Source: Novosphingobium sp. Chol11 (lineage in GTDB: Bacteria; Pseudomonadota; Alphaproteobacteria; Sphingomonadales; Sphingomonadaceae). From it: a stretch of 64,000 bases of DNA. The stretch lies in the NCBI GenBank assembly GCA_945906105.1, contig CAMDQO010000002.1, forward strand, positions 114,708-178,707, in the 5' to 3' direction. The notes below the pieces were generated by a model. It was not told where the DNA came from. It saw nothing but the letters and a program-made list of their open reading frames with translations, and searched no databases. A program made the position numbers and the translations under genes. This document shows positions 46,353-53,534 of this stretch, one piece after another; positions within the stretch are counted from its first letter, which is position 1, and the number at the start of each line of letters is the position of its first letter.

Positions 46353-47948
46353 CTATTGCGGACGCAGCGCGAGGACCGAGCCTTCGCCGTTGCCCGCGAT
46401 GAACAGTGTGCCGTCAGCTCCCGCTGCCAGTCCGGTGAGCGTCCACATCGGCCCGCAAAACACGCCGATGCCGCCAAGGCGCGGGGCGATCAGGCCTTCG
46501 GGCGGGCCGACTGGCAGGCCGCTGGCGATCACCTGCCGGCCAGAACCTGAAAGGTCGGTCTGGATCAACTGCTTGTTCTTGACGTCGATGACGAACAACT
46601 TGCCCCCCGAAATGGCGAGGCCTTCGGGCTGGCCTAGCCCGTCAATCACCGTCTCGGCATGTCCGCCAACAATCTTGACCACCCGGCCGCCATCGCTTTC
46701 GGAGACATAGACCGTGCCATCGCTGGCCACGGCGACGCAACTGGGCGCGGCCAGTCCGCTCGCCAGTTCACTCACTTCGCCGCCTTCGATCAGCACGACC
46801 CGGCCGGGATCAGCTTGGGTGGCGATCACCGCGCCGCTGCCAGTGCAGGCGACGCCCATCAGCAGGTCCAGCCCCGAAGCCAGCACCTCGTGGCTTTCGC
46901 CCGCCGGGTTCCATTTCGCCACCACGCCCACTGCGGTGCTAACCACCCATTCACCCGGTCCCGCCGCCGCCACCCCACGCACCCAGCCGGGAAAGCCGGG
47001 CGAAAACAGATGTCCGGCCAGATGCGGGGTGCCGCCGGGGCTGAGGGTATAGGTAAAGCCGCCGTCAGCTATGAACAGTGTGCCATCCTCTGCCACCGCA
47101 AGGCCTAGCGGCCACTGCAGCCCCTTTTCGACCAGCGGCTTGACCACGCCGGGCGCGGTAATCTCGTGGATCGAACCGGTGATGTGCGAAACGAAGGTGC
47201 GGCCACCCACAAAAGTCACATTGTCGAGCCCCGGGCCAATATCGGCGAGCAGTGACTGTTCGCCGGTGCGCGGATCGATCTTGAGCACCTGGCCTGAATA
47301 GACCTGCGTCGAGACGATATAGCCATCGGGATGGAACTTCACCGAATCGGGCACGCCCAGATCCTTGGCGACCGCCTCGGGCTCGCCGCCATCAAGCCCG
47401 ACGCGCCAGATCTCATTCGCGCCCTGAGCGGGGAAATAGAGCTTGCCGTCCGGCCCCACATCAAAGGCGTTGACCATCGGAATCCCTGCCGCAATCACCC
47501 GCGGAGCGCCGCCGTTTCGGTCAAGCTCCATGATCCGGGCGTTCAGCGTCAGCTCGCCGACGATCAGGCGGCCGTGATGGAAGGTAATCGGATTGGCCGT
47601 ATCGATATCGCCCTGAAGCACCCGCGCGGTGCCATTGGGCGCCAACACCGAAACGCGGTTGCGGGTGATCTCGGTGCAATAGAGATTGCCATCATCATCG
47701 AATACCAGATCATCGGGCGCGGTAATCCCGCCGCCGACCTGGCTGATCGTTTCGATCACGCCGCTGTCCACATCAATCGCGCTGACCCGGCTTCCGGCGA
47801 CTTGCGCCACATAGATGCGCCCGTCCTTGCCGGTGCGAATGCCATTGGCCCCGCTGAGACGGCTGGGTTGCGTGAGACGTGAGACCGTCCAGCCTTCCGC
47901 CAGCTGAATTGCCCCATTCTCATCAATGCGACCGCCGACCTGCGCCAT
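46353..47948 (-). CDS. NHL/SMP-30-like beta-propeller protein
   Basis: 531 residues built from repeated blades such as GIRTGKDGRIYVAQVAGSRV, DLVFDDDGNLYCTEITRNRV, LAVAEDGTLFIADGG and VAVASDGTVYVSESDGGRV. This is typical of NHL, SMP-30 or strictosidine-synthase-like six-bladed propellers. No signal peptide is seen. Such proteins include lactonases and gluconolactonases, so hydrolysis of a lactone intermediate is possible. It appears to be the first gene of the operon NHL - PPOX - EthD (- ThDP enzyme). Confidence 0.82.
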   Translation of the reverse strand: MAQVGGRIDENGAIQLAEGWTVSRLTQPSRLSGANGIRTGKDGRIYVAQVAGSRVSAIDVDSGVIETISQVGGGITAPDDLVFDDDGNLYCTEITRNRVSVLAPNGTARVLQGDIDTANPITFHHGRLIVGELTLNARIMELDRNGGAPRVIAAGIPMVNAFDVGPDGKLYFPAQGANEIWRVGLDGGEPEAVAKDLGVPDSVKFHPDGYIVSTQVYSGQVLKIDPRTGEQSLLADIGPGLDNVTFVGGRTFVSHITGSIHEITAPGVVKPLVEKGLQWPLGLAVAEDGTLFIADGGFTYTLSPGGTPHLAGHLFSPGFPGWVRGVAAAGPGEWVVSTAVGVVAKWNPAGESHEVLASGLDLLMGVACTGSGAVIATQADPGRVVLIEGGEVSELASGLAAPSCVAVASDGTVYVSESDGGRVVKIVGGHAETVIDGLGQPEGLAISGGKLFVIDVKNKQLIQTDLSGSGRQVIASGLPVGPPEGLIAPRLGGIGVFCGPMWTLTGLAAGADGTLFIAGNGEGSVLALRPQ

Positions 47949-48066
47949 GTCAGAACTCTCCAGATTTTATCGTTTGTTGCGGGGTAGTGTTCCCAAGCAA
48001 CGGGACAAGCGCAATCAGCAATTCATTGATCAGTTAGAATTATCGCCATGACGGAACGGTGGAACG

Positions 48067-48981
48067 TTAGCCTGCGCTGCCCACCATGCCAAAACTCCGT
48101 CCCAGATGCTCGCCGAACGCACCTTCTGCTGGATGCAGCGTCCAATTGGCGGACTCGTCGCGGATGGCATCGATGTTCTCGGCGACGTCGTCGATGGTCC
48201 ATTCGGCGCGGTAGAGCCCGCGGGTTTCGGTGACATAGGCGCGCGCTACCCGCCCTGCTACCGCCACCAGCATTTCGGCGGTCACCGCGCAATCCTCGTG
48301 GCACAAATAGCCGACCACCGGCGCGACCTTTTCTGGCCCCATCGGCGGGAACTGGGTGGTGTCGATGCCCTCGGCCATGCGGGTGACTGCGCCGGGGAGG
48401 ATGATGTTGCTCTTGATGCCGTGTTCAGCGCCTTCGATGGCGATAATGTTGCTCAAGCCGATCATGCCGCTTTTGGCCACGGCATAGCCGATCACTTGCG
48501 GCATCGAGTAAATCCCGCCGATAGAACCCGTCAGCACCACCCGGCCATAGCCAGCTTTCACCATGTGCGGGAAGGCGGCGTGCGTGACGTTGAACCCGCC
48601 CATCAGGTGGACATCGACCACAGAACGGAACTGATCGTGGGTGATCTCGGCAAAGTTATCGAAGCGCGTATTGCCGGCATTGTGGATCAGCACATCGATC
48701 CGGCCCCAGCTATCCATCGCCGCCTCGATGATCGCTTTGCCGCCTTCGGGCGTGGCGACGCTGGCGGTGCAGGCCACCGCCTCGCCGCCCAAGGCCGTGA
48801 TCTGATCGGCTGCCTGCTGCGCCACCGAGGTGTCTGCGCCAGAACCATCGAGCGCGCTGCCGTTGTCATTGATGACGATCTTCGCACCCCGGCTGGCGAG
48901 GAGTTTTGCGTATTCGAAGCCCAGCCCTCGGCCTGAGCCGGTAATGACGGCCACGCGGTTATCAAAGCGGCGGGTGCTCAT
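48067..48981 (-). CDS. SDR dehydrogenase, HSD17B4/MFE-2-like (second paralogue)
   Basis: 304 residues from ATG 48981 (MSTRRFDNRVAVITG). Cofactor motif VITGSGRGLGFEY, HNAGN, catalytic LTGSIGGIYS and YAVAK. It shares the whole pattern of the SDR at 37203-38114, including SVATPEGGKAII, VTRMAEGID, QFPPMGPE and the C-terminal sensor block, so the two arose by duplication. Likely a 3-hydroxyacyl-CoA or cyclic-alcohol dehydrogenase. A 91-base palindromic element lies 25 bases upstream of its start. Confidence 0.88.
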   Translation of the reverse strand: MSTRRFDNRVAVITGSGRGLGFEYAKLLASRGAKIVINDNGSALDGSGADTSVAQQAADQITALGGEAVACTASVATPEGGKAIIEAAMDSWGRIDVLIHNAGNTRFDNFAEITHDQFRSVVDVHLMGGFNVTHAAFPHMVKAGYGRVVLTGSIGGIYSMPQVIGYAVAKSGMIGLSNIIAIEGAEHGIKSNIILPGAVTRMAEGIDTTQFPPMGPEKVAPVVGYLCHEDCAVTAEMLVAVAGRVARAYVTETRGLYRAEWTIDDVAENIDAIRDESANWTLHPAEGAFGEHLGRSFGMVGSAG

Positions 48982-49005
48982 TGTTTTTCTCTCAGAACAG
49001 AACCT

Positions 49006-49096
49006 CGTCATTGCGAGGAGCGACGCGACGAAGCAATCCAGAGCGCCGAGCACAAACGCTCTGGATTGCCGCGCGGCTTTGCCGCTCGCAATGACG
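49006..49096. repeat. REP-like palindromic element
   Basis: The outer arms CGTCATTGCGAG (49006-49017) and CTCGCAATGACG (49085-49096) are perfect inverted repeats. An inner 13-bp pair, GCAATCCAGAGCG (49033-49045) and CGCTCTGGATTGC (49057-49069), encloses an 11-base loop. The CGTCATTGCGAG...GCAATCCAGAG motif is a widespread intergenic repeat in several bacterial genomes. The element lies between two minus-strand SDR genes. Confidence 0.85.
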
Positions 49097-49131
49097 AAGT
49101 GAGGTGGAAGGAGGCGCGTGGCGGCAAACCA

Positions 49132-49989
49132 TCACACCGGCCCGAAAATCGGCGCGCCGCGCTCCTCGCGCAGGCTGGGGATCATGCGGCCATCCACATC
49201 GGTGACGCCATAGGCCTCGGCCAGTTCGGCGACGATCCAGCTGCCGCCGGACTTGTCCATGATCTGCGCATCGGCGGCCAGCGCGGCGATCACCCGGCCC
49301 GGATACTCGGGCGAGCTGCCGACTGCCGCGTTCAGCTGGCTGGCCATGCCGGGCACGGTCTTGAGGTTCTCCACCGCCCGTTCGGTATAGGTAAATCCCT
49401 GCCACAGCGAGACGGCGGCGACGCCATAGGACTTCAGTTCCACCGCCATGTCGCGCGCCATGCGGTCAGTCGCGGCCTTGGTCGTGCCGAACATCACATC
49501 ATAGGTATAGGTGCGACCGACATAGCCCGACATACAGGCGATCAGCCCCGATCCTTGGCGGACCATAATCTTGGCGGCATGGTGCGAGGCGATGAATGCG
49601 GCGCGCAGGCCGGTGTCCCAGATATCCCATTCATCGGCCAGCGGCTTTTCCCAGAACGGCGCGCGGCTGGTCATCGAGTCCGGGATCGACATGGCGTTGT
49701 TGACCAGAATATCGAGGCGACCCTGTTCGGCCTGCACCTGCGCAAACAGCGCGGCGATGGCCTTATCGTCCAGCAGATCGAGCGCAACGCCAATGGCTTT
49801 GCCGCCCCGACGTTCAACCTCCGCCACGGTTTCCTCTATCGATCCGGGCAGCGCATGGCCGCCCGCGCTCACCGTGCGGGCGGTGACATAGACGGTCGCG
49901 CCCTGTTCACCCAGTGCACAGGCCGTGCCCTTGCCGATCCCCCGGCTCGCCCCGGTGACAACCGCGACCTTGCCAGACAGCGCCCCCAC
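49132..49989 (-). CDS. DHRS1-like SDR with Phe in place of catalytic Tyr
   Basis: 285 residues from GTG 49989 (preceded by GGAG at 8 bases). It has the cofactor motif VVTGASRGIGKGTA and VNNAMS. The usual Tyr-x3-Lys reads FGTTK in DVMFGTTKAATDRMA: the codon at 49489-49491 is TTC (Phe) where DHRS1-type enzymes have Tyr. Activity may therefore be lost or altered. The NTF2-like gene ends 13 bases upstream, so both are in one operon. Confidence 0.85.
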   Translation of the reverse strand: MGALSGKVAVVTGASRGIGKGTACALGEQGATVYVTARTVSAGGHALPGSIEETVAEVERRGGKAIGVALDLLDDKAIAALFAQVQAEQGRLDILVNNAMSIPDSMTSRAPFWEKPLADEWDIWDTGLRAAFIASHHAAKIMVRQGSGLIACMSGYVGRTYTYDVMFGTTKAATDRMARDMAVELKSYGVAAVSLWQGFTYTERAVENLKTVPGMASQLNAAVGSSPEYPGRVIAALAADAQIMDKSGGSWIVAELAEAYGVTDVDGRMIPSLREERGAPIFGPV

Positions 49990-50002
49990 TATGCCATCTC
50001 CA

Positions 50003-50545
50003 TCATTCTGGCCGCTTGCCGAAGAAAACCTCGCTGAAATCGCCATTGGCGCTGCCGGTGTAATGCGGACCGTTGAACGGATAGCCCATGATACCCTGCG
50101 CCCAGTCGGCTGATTGGCCCCAGTCCTGAAACCAGTCATAAAGCATGGCGCGGTGCTTGATGCCCCATACGCCATCCCGTTTCTCGAATTCATCAAGGTA
50201 GCGCCCGCCGATGCAGGTATCGCGCTCACCAACTTCCTCGCCCATATCAACACGGTGATAGGAGATCGCGTGAGTCTCCGCTTTTGCCGTGTCGCCCGAA
50301 AGTTCAATCACAGTCTGGCCCAGCACATGCTGGGTGTTGAGAATGGCATCGGCCCCCGGCACCACCCAGGCGAGATAATCGGCGAAGGCACCCTGATACA
50401 TGCCATAGTCGAAGCTCGAATCCGGCCAATAGCAAGCGGAGAGCACCTCGGCATCGCGCCGGTCTTCCCCGCGCGCCAGCCGCGCAATGCAATTGCGGAT
50501 CGCCTCGCGGTCGAGCATGGCTTGCAGTTCGGCGCTGATGTCCAT
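50003..50545 (-). CDS. SnoaL/NTF2-like protein
   Basis: 180 residues. LDREAIRNCIARLARGEDRRDAEVLSACYWPDSSFDYG is the classic opening of the NTF2/SnoaL_4 fold. Later parts include HVLGQTVIELSGDTAKAETHAISYHR and GGRYLDEFEKRDGVWGIKHRAMLYDW. The family includes dehydratases, isomerases (delta-5-3-ketosteroid isomerase) and small cyclases of ring compounds. It is the first gene of the two-gene unit with the DHRS1-like SDR and diverges from the phosphotriesterase-like gene. Confidence 0.85.
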   Translation of the reverse strand: MDISAELQAMLDREAIRNCIARLARGEDRRDAEVLSACYWPDSSFDYGMYQGAFADYLAWVVPGADAILNTQHVLGQTVIELSGDTAKAETHAISYHRVDMGEEVGERDTCIGGRYLDEFEKRDGVWGIKHRAMLYDWFQDWGQSADWAQGIMGYPFNGPHYTGSANGDFSEVFFGKRPE

Positions 50546-50690
50546 CCGTTGTCTCCTATACGCGCCCTGCGCCGTTCTTCAGTGTGAGAGTGATCGCTGG
50601 ATTGCTCCATTGGTGCAAGCGCATGGGCGATATTCTCAGGCCAATCCGGAATCACTTGATGAGCAAGCCGGTCAATGGCGATAAGGCCAT

Positions 50691-51683
50691 ATGAGCACCA
50701 TCCAGACATTACGCGGCCCGATTGACAGCAGCCAGCTTGGCCGGGTGCTGATCCATGAGCACGTGTTCCTGATGGATATGGAATATACCATCAATTACCG
50801 ACCGGACTTCTTTACCAAAGACACCATCGATGCGGCGGCGGTGCGGCTTAACGCTCTGAAGGCTGCCGGGATTGATACGATCATTGATCTGACCGTGTTG
50901 GGGCTTGGCCGCCATGTGCCGAGCCTGATTGCGGTGGCGCAGAAGACCGGGCTTAACATCATCGCCTCGACCGGGATTTACACTTTCAACGATGTTCCCG
51001 GCCCCTTCGGCTTTTACGGCCCCGGCCTGCTGCATGATGCGCCCGAGCCGCTGATCGAGCATTTCGTGCGCGACATCACGCAAGGCATGGGTGGTACGGC
51101 GATCAAAGCGGGCGAGCTTAAATGCGCCATCGACGCACCCGGCCTCACCCCCGGTGTCGAGCGGGTGATGCGCGCCGTGGCGCAAGCGAACCGCATCACG
51201 GGCACGCCGATCACCGTCCACACCGCTCCGGCAAAGCACACCGGGCTGGATGTTCAGCGTGTGTTGTCAGAAGAGGGGGTTGATCTTGAGGATGTCGTGC
51301 TCGGGCATTGCGGCGATAGCACTGACATCGACTATCTGATGAAGCTGGCTGACCAAGGCTCTATCCTGGGCATGGATCGTTTCGGCCTCGATTTAGGGAT
51401 CACCACCCAGCAACGGGTCGAAACCATCGCCGAGCTGGTGCGGCGCGGTTATGCTGGCAGCCTGACGCTGAGCCACGATTGCTGCTGCTGGTCGGACTAT
51501 TTCCCGCAAGTGGAGGATTACCGCCGCGCCTTGCCGAACCACCACTATCTCCACATCCACAACGACGTGCTGCCCATGCTGCGCGAGGCCGGGGTGAGCG
51601 AGGCCGATCTCGACGCGATGTTCATCGGCAATCCGCGCCGTCATTTTGAAGGGACCGCCGCACGGTTCGCAGCGCGCGGTTAA
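50691..51683 (+). CDS. Phosphotriesterase-like amidohydrolase
   Basis: 330 residues with all binuclear metal ligands of the PTE family: His22 and His24 (IHEHVF), carboxylated Lys139 (TAIKAGELK), His177 (TVHTAP), His206 (LGHCGDS) and Asp263 (LSHDCC). Relatives act as lactonases or phosphotriesterases; in a catabolic cluster a lactonase or esterase role is the better guess. It overlaps the convergent isomerase gene on a shared TTAA stop. Confidence 0.9.
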   Translation: MSTIQTLRGPIDSSQLGRVLIHEHVFLMDMEYTINYRPDFFTKDTIDAAAVRLNALKAAGIDTIIDLTVLGLGRHVPSLIAVAQKTGLNIIASTGIYTFNDVPGPFGFYGPGLLHDAPEPLIEHFVRDITQGMGGTAIKAGELKCAIDAPGLTPGVERVMRAVAQANRITGTPITVHTAPAKHTGLDVQRVLSEEGVDLEDVVLGHCGDSTDIDYLMKLADQGSILGMDRFGLDLGITTQQRVETIAELVRRGYAGSLTLSHDCCCWSDYFPQVEDYRRALPNHHYLHIHNDVLPMLREAGVSEADLDAMFIGNPRRHFEGTAARFAARG

Positions 51684-52516
51684 GCCCCCAGCGCCCGCGC
51701 CGCCTGCACCACATTGGCGACGTGATCGCGCGGATCGAGCCCGGCGGCGAAGGCATCGACCATCGGCACTTCGATGCCTATCGGCAGATCATCAGGCAGC
51801 GCAGCAATCCAGTCCGCCATAGGAAATTCGCCACTTCCCGGCACCATTCGGCCGCAGGTTGCCTCCTGAAAATAGCTCACGCCTACTGCCGCCACCATCG
51901 GCGCATCGCAGAGCTGGGCATAGCCGATCAGCGCCGGATCGAGCGCCTTCAGATCGTCAATCGTCCCGCCCGAACGGAACAGGTGCATCGCATCTACAAG
52001 CACCTTGCAACGCCCCTGCCCCAGATGGGCAATGGCATCCAGCGCGCTTTGCAGATTGTTGATCGTGTTCATCGGCGCAAATTCGAGGGTGAACTGCATC
52101 CCGCGCTCGATCACCATGTCCGCCAGATGACCGAGCTGATCATAGGTGCGCTCCAGACTCGGCTCCATCGACACGGCATTGATCCGCACCGCGCCAAGCT
52201 CTGCCATGATATCGAGGCCAGCACCGCGATCACGCACATCGCCATCAGGCCGCACACGGAAACCTTCGCCAAGTTCAATCACCACGCCGGTATCGCGCAG
52301 CGCCGCCTTCATCTCGCGGCGCAGGCTGGCGTCATCCTCCAGCGACCAGTGATCATAAAGGTGCAGATCGGGATAACCGAACATGGCCAGCGGCATCGGA
52401 CCGAGCGCTCCGGAAATTCCGACACAGCCACTGGCCGCAACCAGCTTGACCAGTTCGACCGGCGGCATCCCCATAACGGTCAGTTGTTCTATGCCCAGCC
52501 TGTTTGTTTTGGTCAT
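51680..52516 (-). CDS. Sugar phosphate isomerase/epimerase family TIM barrel
   Basis: 278 residues resembling the xylose-isomerase-like TIM-barrel family (AP_endonuc_2). Blocks include MQFTLEFAPMNTINNLQSALDAIAHLGQGRCKVLVDAMHLFRSGG (metal-ligand Glu, Asp and His region) and GYAQLCDAP. GSGEFPMADWIAAL and GIEVPMVDAFAAG follow, with a late Glu. Relatives isomerise hydroxy-keto acids or cleave ring intermediates; substrate unknown. It is downstream of the SDR at 52522 by 5 bases. Confidence 0.8.
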   Translation of the reverse strand: MTKTNRLGIEQLTVMGMPPVELVKLVAASGCVGISGALGPMPLAMFGYPDLHLYDHWSLEDDASLRREMKAALRDTGVVIELGEGFRVRPDGDVRDRGAGLDIMAELGAVRINAVSMEPSLERTYDQLGHLADMVIERGMQFTLEFAPMNTINNLQSALDAIAHLGQGRCKVLVDAMHLFRSGGTIDDLKALDPALIGYAQLCDAPMVAAVGVSYFQEATCGRMVPGSGEFPMADWIAALPDDLPIGIEVPMVDAFAAGLDPRDHVANVVQAARALGA

Positions 52517-52521
52517 GCCGC

Positions 52522-53376
52522 TTAGTCCCTGATCGAATCGATAACATCCTGCGTAATCCCCGGTTTGCCGGGATCGCCCGCGAGATACTCGGCGTTCTTT
52601 TTGGCGATGAAGGCATCGGGATCGGCGGCGCGTTGCTTCAGCGTTTCCCAGACCTCATCATGCGTTGGAATGATGATCCGCCCAGCCGCCATGCCATCGG
52701 CCAGTATCCGCGCGGTTTCCTGCTGTGACTTGACCATGAGGTGACTGCCGGGCGCGCGCATCACATAGTTTTCGCTGAATTCTTTCATGCCCGTGGTCGA
52801 AGTGGTCATCACCGGGCCGGGGCACAGGCAGCTGACCTTGATACCCAGCGGCATCAGATAGAGGCTGAGGTTTTCCGACATCGAAACCACGGCGGCCTTG
52901 GCGGCAGCATAATGCACCCGGCTGGCGGCGAAGGGGTAAAGCCCGGCAAAGCTGGCGGTGTTGACGATGTGCCCGCGGCCTCGCTCGATCATGCGCGGCA
53001 CCATCACATTGTTGGCGCGCACCATGCCGAACAGGTTGACATCGAACATGCGGCTCCATTCACTGAGCGGAATGTCCTGTGGGTTGCCGCCCGAGAGGAT
53101 ACCGGCATTGTTCATCAGAATGTCGAGCGGGCCGAGCGCAGCCTCTGCACTGTCAATCACAGCGAGTACCGACACTTCATCGGTGACATTGCAGGCAAGC
53201 GCCACAGCCTCGCCGCCAGCCTTGCGGATCAGCGCGGCGGTTTCTTCCGCACCTTCCAGCGAAATGTCGGCCACGGCCAGACGCGCGCCGCGCCGGACGA
53301 ATTCCAGCGCCACCTGTCGTCCGATATTCTGCCCTGCGCCGATCACCAGCGCGGTCTTGCCTGCGAAAGTTGTCAT
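52522..53376 (-). CDS. SDR family oxidoreductase
   Basis: 284 residues from ATG 53376. It has the cofactor motif LVIGAGQNIGRQVA, DILMNNAG, catalytic Ser in NTASFAGLYPF and the YAAAK pair. A basic-to-acidic switch (VADISLEGAEE) favours NAD(H). The C-terminus (PTHDEVWETLKQRAADPDAFI) resembles hydroxysteroid- or cyclohexanol-type SDRs of sphingomonads, but substrate is not known. It is 5 bases upstream of the isomerase gene and diverges from the large hydrolase gene. Confidence 0.87.
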   Translation of the reverse strand: MTTFAGKTALVIGAGQNIGRQVALEFVRRGARLAVADISLEGAEETAALIRKAGGEAVALACNVTDEVSVLAVIDSAEAALGPLDILMNNAGILSGGNPQDIPLSEWSRMFDVNLFGMVRANNVMVPRMIERGRGHIVNTASFAGLYPFAASRVHYAAAKAAVVSMSENLSLYLMPLGIKVSCLCPGPVMTTSTTGMKEFSENYVMRAPGSHLMVKSQQETARILADGMAAGRIIIPTHDEVWETLKQRAADPDAFIAKKNAEYLAGDPGKPGITQDVIDSIRD

Positions 53377-53534
53377 GTCAGCCCACACTCACCCGGTTGT
53401 TCTGGCTTCAGACTACACATGGCGGGCCGCCACAGTGCAATCGCCAGAGCGGTTTCGTTGCGGTTCTCGCCAAGCGCTTTCCTTGAGGCACATTTGGCGC
53501 AATGCTGATCACCAACAAGTTTGGGAGAAAGACA

